A DNA stretch of 64,000 nucleotides from Ciceribacter ferrooxidans (lineage in GTDB: Bacteria > Pseudomonadota > Alphaproteobacteria > Rhizobiales > Rhizobiaceae): positions 620,001 to 684,000 of the forward strand of contig NZ_SDVB01000253.1 in assembly GCF_004137355.1 (NCBI RefSeq), read 5' to 3'. A model generated the notes under the pieces. That model was not told where the DNA came from and did not search any database. It saw only the letters and a list, made by a program, of their open reading frames with translations. Numbering within the stretch: position 1 is the first letter of the stretch; each line of letters starts with the position of its first letter. The translations under genes and the position numbers were made by a program. Positions 7,285-15,847 of this stretch are shown piece after piece.

Positions 7285-8643
7285 ATGAAGAAAGCCTTTA
7301 CGCTGGGCGTTGCCGTACTCGCCCTGACCGCCGTGTCCGCAGGTGCCGCGGAGCTGAAGTTCAAACCCGGCGAAGACAGCAAGTTCAACTGGGCGAGCCT
7401 CGAGGAGTTCAAGAAGGGCCACGACCTGAAGGGGGAGACGCTCACCATCTTCGGACCCTGGCGTGGTGAGGACCAGACCCTCTTCGAGAGCATTCTCGCC
7501 TATTTCGAGGACGCCACCGGCATCGACGTGAAATACTCCTCCTCGGAGAACTACGAGCAGCAGATCGTCATCGACACCCAGGCCGGCAGTCCGCCGAACA
7601 TTGCCATCTTGCCGCAGCCGGGCCTGATCGCCGACCTTTCCGCCAAGGGTTACCTTGTGCCGCTCGGCGAAGAGAACAAGCAGTGGCTTCTCGACAACTA
7701 CGCCGCCGGCCAGTCCTGGGTCGATCTTTCGACCTACAAGGGCAAGGACGGCAAGGCCGCCATCTACGCCTTTCCCTACAAAATCGACGTAAAGTCGCTG
7801 GTCTGGTACGTCCCGGAGAATTTCGAGGATGCCGGCTATGAAGTGCCGAAGACCATGGAAGAGCTGAAGGCGCTGACCGAGAAGATCGTCGCTGACGGCG
7901 GCACACCGTGGTGCATCGGGCTCGGTTCCGGCGGTGCGACTGGCTGGCCGGCGACGGACTGGGTCGAGGACCTGATGCTGCGCACCCAGCCCGCCGACGT
8001 CTACGACAAGTGGGTGTCCAACGAGATCAAGTTCACCGACCCGGCCGTCATCGGTGCAATCGAAGAGTTCGGCTGGTTCGCGAGGAACGACAAGTTCGTC
8101 GACGGTGGTGCTGCCGCCGTTGCCTCGACCGATTTCCGCGACAGCCCGAAGGGTCTCTTCACGTCGCCGCCGAAGTGCTACCTCCACCACCAGGCTTCCT
8201 TCGTTCCGTCCTTCTTCCCGGAAGGCACAGTGGTCGGTCAGGATGCGGACTTCTTCTACATGCCGCCCTACGAGAGCAAGAAGGAGCTCGGCAATCCGGT
8301 TCTCGGTGCAGGCACGCTCGCCATGATCGCCAAGGACAGCCCGGCCGCCCGCGCCTTCATCGACTTCCTGAAGACGCCGGTCGCCCACGAGCTCTGGATG
8401 GCGCAATCGAGCTTCCTCACGCCTTACAAGTCCGCCAACAAGGCCGCCTATGCGAATGCGCCGATGAGCAAGCAGGGGGATATCCTCCTCAATGCCACGA
8501 CGTTCCGCTTCGACGGCTCCGACCTGATGCCCGGCAAGATCGGCGCCGGCGCGTTCTGGACCGGCATGGTCGACTATTCCGGCGGCAAGTCCGCGCAGGA
8601 TGTTGCCGAAGGCATCCAGAAGGCCTGGGACGGCCTGAAGTAA
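7285..8643 (+). CDS. aglE: Alpha-glucoside ABC transporter, periplasmic binding protein AglE
   Basis: A 452-residue family-1 extracellular solute-binding protein. A Sec signal peptide is visible (MKKAFTLGVAVLALTAVSAGAAE, cleavage probably after an AxA near residue 22). The mature chain begins with the binding-protein fold (LTIFGPWRGEDQTLFESIL) and continues to C-terminal AFWTGMVDYSGGKSAQDVAE, as in sugar-binding proteins. It captures alpha-glucosides such as sucrose, maltose or trehalose in the periplasm for AglFGK. GGAGG stands 9 bases before the ATG. It is the promoter-proximal gene and is followed by an intercistronic hairpin. Confidence 0.92.
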   Translation: MKKAFTLGVAVLALTAVSAGAAELKFKPGEDSKFNWASLEEFKKGHDLKGETLTIFGPWRGEDQTLFESILAYFEDATGIDVKYSSSENYEQQIVIDTQAGSPPNIAILPQPGLIADLSAKGYLVPLGEENKQWLLDNYAAGQSWVDLSTYKGKDGKAAIYAFPYKIDVKSLVWYVPENFEDAGYEVPKTMEELKALTEKIVADGGTPWCIGLGSGGATGWPATDWVEDLMLRTQPADVYDKWVSNEIKFTDPAVIGAIEEFGWFARNDKFVDGGAAAVASTDFRDSPKGLFTSPPKCYLHHQASFVPSFFPEGTVVGQDADFFYMPPYESKKELGNPVLGAGTLAMIAKDSPAARAFIDFLKTPVAHELWMAQSSFLTPYKSANKAAYANAPMSKQGDILLNATTFRFDGSDLMPGKIGAGAFWTGMVDYSGGKSAQDVAEGIQKAWDGLK

Positions 8644-8660
8644 GGTTCGCCGAACCGATC

Positions 8661-8690
8661 GCGACGCCGGCCGCCAGCGGACGGCGTCGC
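8661..8690 (+). promoter_or_regulatory. Intercistronic hairpin between aglE and aglF
   Basis: GCGACGCCG (8661-8669) pairs with CGGCGTCGC (8682-8690), a 9-bp stem with a 12-base loop. A smaller palindrome GGTTCG-C-CGAACC sits just before it (8644-8656). There is no U-tract. In ABC operons such structures often protect the binding-protein mRNA from 3' decay so that it is made in excess over the permeases. Confidence 0.55.
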
Positions 8691-8724
8691 GTAAACAGTC
8701 GACGTCTCGCCGGGAGGGGACTTC

Positions 8725-9735
8725 TTGGAACAGCTGCTCTATGCCTCTGTGACGATCGCCATCGGGGTGGCGGCCGCATTGGGCTATTTCTACGGGTCGA
8801 ACCTGCTGCTCGACCTCGTCTTCCCCGCGAATATCCCCGATTCCGCGCGCGCCTCGCGCAACCTGCGCCGTGCCGGCATGGTTCGGCCCTGGCTTTTCCT
8901 CGGACCGGCGCTCGTCTCGCTGACCGTCTACCTCGTCTATCCGGTGTTCTCTTCGGTCGTGTATTCCCTTCACGACCGGGCCGGCGAGAATTTCGTCGGG
9001 CTCGCCAACTACCGCTGGATGCTGAACGACGCCGAGTTCCGCCAGTCGATCTTCAACAATATCCTCTGGCTGCTCGTAGTGCCCGCGGCGTCGACGCTGT
9101 TCGGCCTGATCATTGCGGCGCTGACCGACCGCATCTGGTGGGGCAATATCGCCAAGTCGCTGATCTTCATGCCGATGGCGATCTCTTTCGTCGGCGCGTC
9201 GGTCATCTGGAAGTTCGTATACGACTACCGTGATGTCGGCGCCGAGCAGATCGGCATCCTCAACGCCATCGTCGTGGCGCTCGGCGGCGACCCGCAGATA
9301 TGGATCACGCTGCCCTTCTGGAACAATTTCTTCCTGATGGTCATCCTCGTCTGGATCCAGACGGGCTTCGCCATGGTGCTCCTCTCCGCCGCACTGCGCG
9401 GCATTCCCGAGGAAACGATCGAGGCCGCCGTCATCGACGGTGCCAATCCGTGGCAGATATTCATCCGGATCAAGGTGCCGCAGATCTGGGGCACGATCGC
9501 CGTCGTCTGGACGACGATCACGATCCTCGTCCTCAAGGTTTTCGATATCGTGCTGGCGATGACCAATGGCCAGTGGCAGACGCAGGTGCTTGCGAATCTG
9601 ATGTTCGACTGGATGTTCCGAGGCGGTGGCGACTTCGGCCGTGGCGCCTCGATTGCCGTCGTCATCATGGTCATGGTCGTACCGATCATGATCTGGAACA
9701 TCCGCAATGCCCGGCGTGAGATTGAGGGTCGTTGA
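8725..9735 (+). CDS. aglF: Alpha-glucoside ABC transporter permease AglF
   Basis: A 336-residue MalF-type inner-membrane permease. It has an extra N-terminal membrane helix (about residues 3-23), then the core helices, and the EAA loop that contacts the ATPase, seen as EETIEAAVIDGANPWQIF. The start is TTG at 8725, supported by GGGAGGGGA 4 bases upstream; no ATG or GTG fits as well. aglG begins one base after its stop. It pairs with AglG in the membrane and with AglK in the cytoplasm. Confidence 0.9.
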   Translation: MEQLLYASVTIAIGVAAALGYFYGSNLLLDLVFPANIPDSARASRNLRRAGMVRPWLFLGPALVSLTVYLVYPVFSSVVYSLHDRAGENFVGLANYRWMLNDAEFRQSIFNNILWLLVVPAASTLFGLIIAALTDRIWWGNIAKSLIFMPMAISFVGASVIWKFVYDYRDVGAEQIGILNAIVVALGGDPQIWITLPFWNNFFLMVILVWIQTGFAMVLLSAALRGIPEETIEAAVIDGANPWQIFIRIKVPQIWGTIAVVWTTITILVLKVFDIVLAMTNGQWQTQVLANLMFDWMFRGGGDFGRGASIAVVIMVMVVPIMIWNIRNARREIEGR

Positions 9736-9736
9736 C

Positions 9737-10885
9737 ATGCATGCAGGCAGCATCCGATCCCCGCTCACCTGGTTCGTCCACCTCTCGGTTCTCTTTCTCG
9801 TGGTGCTCTGGACCTTGCCGACCGCCGGCCTCTTCATCTCCTCCGTGCGCGACAAGGACCAGATCGTCGCGTCCGGCTGGTGGACAGCGCTTTCCACGTC
9901 GACCCAGAACGCCATCTACCGCGCTCCCGCCCCCGACAAGCAGGTCGAGGAAAACGGCGAGTTCGTCATTTCCGGCAATGTCTTCGAAGGCGGCAAGGGC
10001 AATGTCACGGCCTTCGGTGCGTCGAGCCAGCAGCCGGCCGCCTACGAGGCGGGCGCCACGGCCGAGTTGAAGGACGGGCAGAAGCTGACGGTGCTGGAGA
10101 ACGGCGATTTCCGCATCACCTCGGCGACCGCCATGGAGGGAACCCGCGGCCAGCGCATCTTCTACACCGCCGCGGTGCCGCCGCGCTTCACGCTCGACAA
10201 TTACCGCACGGTTCTCTCGGCCGAGGGCATCGGGGCCTCCTTCCTCAATTCGCTGACGGTCGCCATTCCTTCCACGATCATTCCGATCCTGGTCGCTGCC
10301 TTTGCCGCCTACGCGCTGGCCTGGATGCAGTTTCCCGGGAGATCGCTGATCCTCGCGGTGATCGTCGGGCTTCTGGTCGTACCGTTGCAGATGTCGCTCA
10401 TTCCCCTTCTCAAGATGTACAACGAGGTGGGGGCCTTCTTCGGGATCTCGTCCAAGGGCTACTTCGGCATCTGGCTCGCCCACATGGGCTTCGGTCTTCC
10501 GCTCGCGATCTATCTGCTTCGCAACTACATCGCCGGCCTGCCGCGCGAGATCATGGAGTCGGCCCGCGTCGACGGCGCATCCGATTTCACGATCTTCACG
10601 AAGATCGTCCTGCCGCTCTCCTATCCGGCGCTCGCCTCCTTCGCGATCTTCCAGTTTCTCTGGACCTGGAACGACCTTCTCGTGGCGATGGTCTTTCTCG
10701 GCACCGGCAATGACGAACTGGTGCTGACGGGGCGCCTGGTCAACCTGCTCGGCTCGCGCGGCGGCAAGTGGGAGATACTGACAGCCTCCGCCTTCATCAC
10801 CATCATCGTGCCGCTTCTCGTCTTCTTCACCCTGCAGCGCTACCTCGTCCGCGGTCTGCTTGCGGGTTCGGTCAAGGGCGGCTGA
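9737..10885 (+). CDS. aglG: Alpha-glucoside ABC transporter permease AglG
   Basis: A 382-residue MalG-type permease. The EAA motif is seen as REIMESARVDGASDFTIF (about residues 270-290), followed by the last two membrane helices and the short C-terminal tail. Between the first helix (about residues 12-33) and the second there is an unusually large extracytoplasmic segment of roughly 100 residues (about 35-150). The ATG at 9737 was chosen because it lies just after the aglF stop with GAGGG about 10 bases upstream; a frame-extending ATG at 9707 would overlap aglF. Confidence 0.9.
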   Translation: MHAGSIRSPLTWFVHLSVLFLVVLWTLPTAGLFISSVRDKDQIVASGWWTALSTSTQNAIYRAPAPDKQVEENGEFVISGNVFEGGKGNVTAFGASSQQPAAYEAGATAELKDGQKLTVLENGDFRITSATAMEGTRGQRIFYTAAVPPRFTLDNYRTVLSAEGIGASFLNSLTVAIPSTIIPILVAAFAAYALAWMQFPGRSLILAVIVGLLVVPLQMSLIPLLKMYNEVGAFFGISSKGYFGIWLAHMGFGLPLAIYLLRNYIAGLPREIMESARVDGASDFTIFTKIVLPLSYPALASFAIFQFLWTWNDLLVAMVFLGTGNDELVLTGRLVNLLGSRGGKWEILTASAFITIIVPLLVFFTLQRYLVRGLLAGSVKGG

Positions 10886-10924
10886 GCGGCGGCGGACGAA
10901 ATGTACAATCCTGAAGGAAGAGAA

Positions 10925-12580
10925 ATGACAGCAATGACAGAGGCGACGCTTTCGCCCGACAAGGACTGGTGGCGCGGCGCGGTGATCTACCAGATCTATC
11001 CGCGCTCCTACCAGGACTCCAACGGCGACGGGATCGGTGATCTCAAGGGGATCACCGCGCGCCTGCCGCACATCGCGGCCCTCGGCGCCGATGCCATCTG
11101 GATCTCGCCCTTCTTCACCTCGCCGATGAAGGATTTCGGTTACGACGTCTCGAACTACACCGACGTCGATCCGATGTTCGGATCGCTGGCCGATTTCGAC
11201 GCGATGATCGCCGAGGCCCATCGGCTCGGGATCAGGGTGATGATCGACCTCGTCATCTCGCACACGTCCGACCAGCATCCGTGGTTCGTCGAAAGCCGTT
11301 CGAGCCGCATCAATGCGAAATCCGACTGGTATGTCTGGTCGGATCCGAAGCCGGACGGCACGCCGCCGAACAACTGGCTGTCGATCTTCGGCGGGTCCGC
11401 GTGGCAATGGGACCCGACCCGCATGCAGTACTACATGCACAACTTCCTGACCTCGCAGCCGGACCTCAACATGCACAATCCGCAGGTCCAGGACGCGGTG
11501 CTCGATGCCACCCGTTTCTGGCTGCAGCGGGGCGTCGACGGCTTCCGCCTCGACACGATCAATTTCTATTTCCACGACAAGCTGCTGCGCGATAACCCGC
11601 CGCTCGCCCCGGAGCGGCGCAACGCCTCGACCGCACCGGCGGTCAATCCCTATAATTTCCAGGACCACCTGTACGACAAGAACCGGCCGGAGAACCTCGA
11701 ATTCCTGAAGCGTTTCCGTGCGCTGCTTGAGGAGTACCCCGCGATCGCCGCCGTCGGCGAGGTGGGTGACAGCCAGTACGGGCTGGAGATCGTCGGCCAG
11801 TACACCTCGGGCAACGACAAGATGCAGATGTGCTACGCCTTCGAGTTCCTGGCGCCCGAGCCGCTGACGCCGAAGGTGATCGCCGAGACCCAGAGAGCCT
11901 TCGCGCTCGCCGCGCCGGAAGGCTGGGCCTGCTGGGCCTTCTCCAATCACGACGTGGTCCGGCATGTGAGCCGCTGGGGTGCCGGCGTCGCCGACCGTAG
12001 CGCGTTCGCCAAGCTGATGGCGGCGATCCTGATGACCCAGCGCGGTTCGGTCTGCATCTATCAGGGCGAGGAACTGGGGCTCACCGAAGCAGACATCGCC
12101 TTCGAGGACCTGCAGGATCCTTACGGCATCGAGTTCTGGCCGGAGTTCAAGGGACGCGACGGCTGCCGTACGCCGATGGTCTGGGACAATCTCGCGGCTC
12201 AGGCTGGTTTCTCGACCGCTTCGAAGCCCTGGTTGCCGATCCCGGTCGAGCACGTTCTGAACGCCGTGAGCGTGCAGGAGGGCAGGGAGGATTCGGTGCT
12301 CGAGCAGTACCGTCGCTTTCTCGCCTTCCGGCGTGGCCATCCGGCGCTCGCCAAGGGCGCGATCGAGTTCCACACCGTCGAGGCGTCGGCGCTCGTCTAC
12401 AGCCGCATTCTCGGCGACGAAACCGTCCTCTGCGCATTCAACATGAGTTCGGAACCGGCAACGCTGACCACGCCGGCCGGCCGCTGGACGGCGCTCGAAG
12501 GGCACGGCTTTGCAGCCGAAGTCGTTGATGACAAGATCAAGCTTCCGGCCTGGGGCGCGTTCTTCGCGCGTCGCGGCTGA
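10925..12580 (+). CDS. aglA: Alpha-glucosidase AglA (GH13)
   Basis: A 551-residue cytoplasmic GH13 enzyme that hydrolyses imported alpha-glucosides. The family regions are all present: DLVISHTSDQHPWF (region I), DGFRLDTINFY with the nucleophile Asp (region II), AAVGEVGD with the acid/base Glu (region III) and FSNHDVVRH with the transition-state Asp (region IV). The N-terminal WWRGAVIYQIYPRSYQDSNG is the usual alpha-glucosidase/oligo-1,6-glucosidase opening. ATG at 10925 has GAAGGAAGAG upstream and is favoured over the ATG at 10901. It lies inside the transporter operon, between aglG and aglK. Confidence 0.94.
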   Translation: MTAMTEATLSPDKDWWRGAVIYQIYPRSYQDSNGDGIGDLKGITARLPHIAALGADAIWISPFFTSPMKDFGYDVSNYTDVDPMFGSLADFDAMIAEAHRLGIRVMIDLVISHTSDQHPWFVESRSSRINAKSDWYVWSDPKPDGTPPNNWLSIFGGSAWQWDPTRMQYYMHNFLTSQPDLNMHNPQVQDAVLDATRFWLQRGVDGFRLDTINFYFHDKLLRDNPPLAPERRNASTAPAVNPYNFQDHLYDKNRPENLEFLKRFRALLEEYPAIAAVGEVGDSQYGLEIVGQYTSGNDKMQMCYAFEFLAPEPLTPKVIAETQRAFALAAPEGWACWAFSNHDVVRHVSRWGAGVADRSAFAKLMAAILMTQRGSVCIYQGEELGLTEADIAFEDLQDPYGIEFWPEFKGRDGCRTPMVWDNLAAQAGFSTASKPWLPIPVEHVLNAVSVQEGREDSVLEQYRRFLAFRRGHPALAKGAIEFHTVEASALVYSRILGDETVLCAFNMSSEPATLTTPAGRWTALEGHGFAAEVVDDKIKLPAWGAFFARRG

Positions 12581-12597
12581 CAGAAAGAGGGGAGAAC

Positions 12598-13689
12598 ATG
12601 GCAGGTCTCGTTCTGAAGGATATCCGTAAGAATTACGGGCAGGTCAAAGTCCTGCACGGCATCGACCTGGAGATCGAGCAGGGCGAGTTCATCGTCTTCG
12701 TCGGACCGTCGGGTTGCGGCAAGTCGACCCTCTTGCGCATGATCGCCGGGCTGGAGGATGTGACCTCCGGCGAACTCCTGATCGATGGCGAGATCGTCAA
12801 TGACGTTCCGCCCTCGAAGCGCGGCATTGCCATGGTCTTCCAGTCCTATGCCCTCTATCCGCACATGACGGTCTACGACAACATGGCGTTCGGCATGCGG
12901 ATCGCCGGCCTCCCTCGCGACGAGATCGACAAGCGCGTGCGGTCTGCCGCCGATATCCTGCAGCTCGGCCCCTATCTCGACCGGCTGCCGAAGGCACTCT
13001 CCGGCGGTCAACGCCAGCGTGTCGCGATTGGCCGCGCGATCTGCCGCGACCCCAAGGTCTTCCTCTTCGACGAGCCGCTGTCGAACCTCGACGCGGCACT
13101 GCGCGTGGCGACCCGCATCGAGATCGCCAAGCTCAACGAGAGCATGCCGGACACCACGATGATCTACGTCACCCACGACCAGGTCGAGGCGATGACGCTT
13201 GCCGACCGCATCGTCGTGCTGTCGGCTGGCCGTATCGAGCAGGTCGGTGCACCGCTCGAGCTTTACGAGCATCCGGCCAACCTTTTCGTCGCGCGGTTCA
13301 TCGGCTCGCCGGCCATGAACATCATGCCGGCGACGATCCTGGAAACCGGCAAGACGACGACGATCGCGCTGAAGGACGGCAGCACGGTTTCGGTCGATAT
13401 CGAGACGCCGGCTTCCGACAAGGGAAAGAATGCGAGTTTCGGTGTGCGGCCGGAGGATCTCAGCATCGCCAATGGCGGCAGCCAGCTCTTCGAGGGCACC
13501 GTCAGTCTCGTCGAGGCGCTCGGCGAGGTGACGCTGCTCTACGTCGACGGTCCGGTCGAAGCTGAACCGATCACGGTCAAGCTGCCGGGCGTGGCCGGCG
13601 TCAAGAAGGGCGAAACCCTGCGCTTTGCCGCGGACCGGGCGAAACTGCATCTCTTCGACGAGAGTGGACACAGCTATTACAAGGGTTGA
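12598..13689 (+). CDS. aglK: Alpha-glucoside ABC transporter ATPase AglK
   Basis: A 363-residue MalK/UgpC-type ATPase. Walker A GPSGCGKST (about residues 37-45), Q-loop VFQSYALYPHMTVYDN, signature LSGGQRQRVAIGRAI, Walker B VFLFDEPLSNLD and H-loop YVTHDQ are intact. The last third is the TOBE regulatory domain (FGVRPEDLSIANGG). It powers AglFG and, as in other CUT1 systems, may serve more than one sugar permease. The ATG follows GAGGGGAGA. It closes the agl operon. Confidence 0.93.
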   Translation: MAGLVLKDIRKNYGQVKVLHGIDLEIEQGEFIVFVGPSGCGKSTLLRMIAGLEDVTSGELLIDGEIVNDVPPSKRGIAMVFQSYALYPHMTVYDNMAFGMRIAGLPRDEIDKRVRSAADILQLGPYLDRLPKALSGGQRQRVAIGRAICRDPKVFLFDEPLSNLDAALRVATRIEIAKLNESMPDTTMIYVTHDQVEAMTLADRIVVLSAGRIEQVGAPLELYEHPANLFVARFIGSPAMNIMPATILETGKTTTIALKDGSTVSVDIETPASDKGKNASFGVRPEDLSIANGGSQLFEGTVSLVEALGEVTLLYVDGPVEAEPITVKLPGVAGVKKGETLRFAADRAKLHLFDESGHSYYKG

Positions 13690-13823
13690 CCATCGGTCGT
13701 TAACCTCTCGTTCGCCATGATGCAGAACCAGGGCGGAAGGCAGGTTTGAGCCTCCGTTATGTCACGTTCTGTTAAATCTCGAAGGGCTACCTTTCCATCA
13801 GACGATGTGGAAGGGGAACCGAG

Positions 13824-14231
13824 ATGGCGAGCTTTTCGGGTGGCACGAACTACCTGCAGCGGGAAGAATCCTTCATGTATGACCGCGAAGGGCGGTTCCG
13901 CATGGAAGACACCCGCAATGCTGCACGCATCGAGTATACCGAGAAGGGCGTCATGCATATGGCGGCGCGCCGCTGCGACGTCATCAGGATTTCCCGCAGC
14001 AGTGCCGTCCTCGGCCTGCTCACGCAGTACACCCTGCCGCAGCAGTTTTACCTCGATATCCCGGATGCACGGATCTCGAAGATCGGTTGTGTCCTCATGA
14101 AGGTCTTCGTCAACAACACGATCGAAGTGCGTTTCCTTCGACTGTTGTCGGAGAAGGAACTCGATCGCATCTTCGTCTTCTCGACCCATCCCGCCCATCG
14201 CGACAAGGTACTCGACATACGCTCGTGGTGA
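13824..14231 (+). CDS. Hypothetical protein, possibly PilZ-like
   Basis: A 135-residue soluble protein without signal peptide or membrane segment. The middle (AARRCDVIRISRSSAVLG) followed by a strand-rich stretch (FYLDIPDARISKIGCVLMKV, then NTIEVRFLRLLSEKEL) has the pattern of degenerate PilZ domains, but the Arg box and the D/NxSxxG motif needed for cyclic di-GMP binding are not intact. AAGGGGA stands before the ATG. It is a single gene with its own strong terminator. I do not recognise a function; the PilZ link is weak. Confidence 0.6.
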   Translation: MASFSGGTNYLQREESFMYDREGRFRMEDTRNAARIEYTEKGVMHMAARRCDVIRISRSSAVLGLLTQYTLPQQFYLDIPDARISKIGCVLMKVFVNNTIEVRFLRLLSEKELDRIFVFSTHPAHRDKVLDIRSW

Positions 14232-14273
14232 GTGCCTGTCCGTTTCGGCGGAAGAAACGATGAACGAGTAGGA

Positions 14274-14305
14274 GGCCGTGCCAGCGCACGGCCTTTCTGT
14301 TTTTC
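14274..14305 (+). terminator. Intrinsic terminator after the 13.8-14.2 kb gene
   Basis: GGCCGTG (14274-14280), 6-base loop, CACGGCC (14287-14293), then TTTCTGTTTTT. A 7-bp stem with a U-rich tail, classic Rho-independent form. Confidence 0.85.
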
Positions 14306-14507
14306 CGGGCCCCTCTGCGCCTGTGTCGCCTTTTGCAGCCACGGCACAGTTCTTCGCGGGGCGTAAACCTCTTGGTTACCAACTTTCTTCATAGTTTAGC
14401 TTGTTCGAAAGACGCCGCCCCCCTTTGGCCACAACCGGATCATCAATTCGGCAAAGTTGCTGGGCAGGAGCGGCGGATGAGTTTTGTGTCCGGTAGCGAG
14501 TAAGAGT

Positions 14508-15842
14508 ATGTCGTCGTCGAGTAAGTTGCGTCGCCATCAGAACAGTGCCCCTCGAAGCCGCGGTCCGTCGCGTAAGTCCCTTGTCGTCGCCGGACTCCTG
14601 AGCGCGGGCGCGGTGACGGCGCTCTGGACCTCGGCGGTCATCGCGACGGTCCACACAATGGGCGGCTCCGACGATACAGGATACCGGCACGGCACCAGAG
14701 CGAGCCTTGCGCTCATGCTCCATGACCCCGCGCTGACCGTCACTGCACCTTCCAAGACCTCCCGTCCGCCGGCTCCGCCGGCCGCCATCGAGGCGGCAAA
14801 GATGCGGATCGCCGCGGCCGTCGCCCGCACTGATGATGCCGAGTTCGCCGTTCTTCCGGATGCGATGAGCCTCGCCTCCGTCGACAAGTCGGATCGTCTG
14901 GACTGGTCGCGGGCAGGCGTATCCCCCGATGAACAGGTGCTGGCCGTCCTGAAGAAGGCTCTGGCGCGCGCCGAGGGCGAACGGGTGGCGAAACTCGCGC
15001 TTGCTGCCGAACTCGAGAAGGAGCAGGCGGTCCTCGCCAAGGCACAGATGACGGCTTCCGCGGCCGCGACCAATGACGAGCTCACCACCGGCTCGGTGCC
15101 TGCCGCGACCGGTACGGCGACGGCGCTCGCCTATGCCGCACCCACCTCGGTGCGTGAAACGGTCGACAGCGCGCTCGTCGAGGACGCCTTCGGCGAGGTG
15201 CTCGCTGGTGGCGCGGAGATGGACGAAGGGTTGCCGGAAGACGGACCTCTCCCCGTGACGCGCCCGCGGGTCGCCGCGCCGGCCGCCAAGGCCGAGGTCG
15301 AGCAGGACTCCAACCCGACCGACAAGCCGGCCAAGTCGCCACTTCTTTCTTACGCCAAGCCTTCGACCTCGATCATCGAGGAGGACGACGACCGCCCATC
15401 GATCTTCGGCCGTAAGGCGCAGGCTCCCGGCCGCGGCAGCCGGATTGCCGTCTATGATATCTCTGCCGGCGTCGTGCACATGCCGAACGGCGAGAGGCTC
15501 GAGGCTCATTCCGGCCGCGGTTCCTACCGCGACAATCCGAAATACGTGCATGTGAAGAACCGCGGCTCCACGCCGCCGAATGTCTACAGCCTGCGCATGC
15601 GCGAGTCGCGCTTCCACGGCATCGAGGCGATCCGCATGACGCCGGTCGGCGACGCCAAGATGTATGGCCGTGACGGCTTCCTCACCCACACCTATCTCCT
15701 GAGGGTGCGCGGCGATTCCTCCGGCTGCGTCGTCTTCAACGACTACAACCGCTTCCTGAAGGCCTTCAAGCGCGGAGAGGTCAAGACCCTGATCGTCGTG
15801 CCGCGGATGGCCGACCTCAATCGCTACATGGCGATGCTCTGA
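14508..15842 (+). CDS. DUF2778 / L,D-transpeptidase-like envelope protein
   Basis: A 444-residue protein in three parts: a basic N-terminus with one membrane segment (about residues 20-50), a long Ala/Pro/Glu-rich linker (about 55-310) and a C-terminal DUF2778 domain (about 315-440). The domain shows the L,D-transpeptidase-like arrangement, with a His segment (FLTHTYLLRVRG) followed by SSGCVVF containing the presumed catalytic Cys. DUF2778 proteins are related to peptidoglycan-acting enzymes, so a periplasmic cell-wall role is likely. ATG at 14508 was chosen over an in-frame TTG at 14484. It converges on the araC-type gene with only 5 bases between. Confidence 0.75.
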   Translation: MSSSSKLRRHQNSAPRSRGPSRKSLVVAGLLSAGAVTALWTSAVIATVHTMGGSDDTGYRHGTRASLALMLHDPALTVTAPSKTSRPPAPPAAIEAAKMRIAAAVARTDDAEFAVLPDAMSLASVDKSDRLDWSRAGVSPDEQVLAVLKKALARAEGERVAKLALAAELEKEQAVLAKAQMTASAAATNDELTTGSVPAATGTATALAYAAPTSVRETVDSALVEDAFGEVLAGGAEMDEGLPEDGPLPVTRPRVAAPAAKAEVEQDSNPTDKPAKSPLLSYAKPSTSIIEEDDDRPSIFGRKAQAPGRGSRIAVYDISAGVVHMPNGERLEAHSGRGSYRDNPKYVHVKNRGSTPPNVYSLRMRESRFHGIEAIRMTPVGDAKMYGRDGFLTHTYLLRVRGDSSGCVVFNDYNRFLKAFKRGEVKTLIVVPRMADLNRYMAML

Positions 15843-15847
15843 GGCTT

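Noticed and set aside
9686-12505. Very long open frame on the minus strand opposite aglG-aglA
   Set aside because: Mirror frame of GC-rich coding sequence; the plus strand holds complete, motif-verified genes. Composition is rich in Arg, Gly and Asp with no domain.
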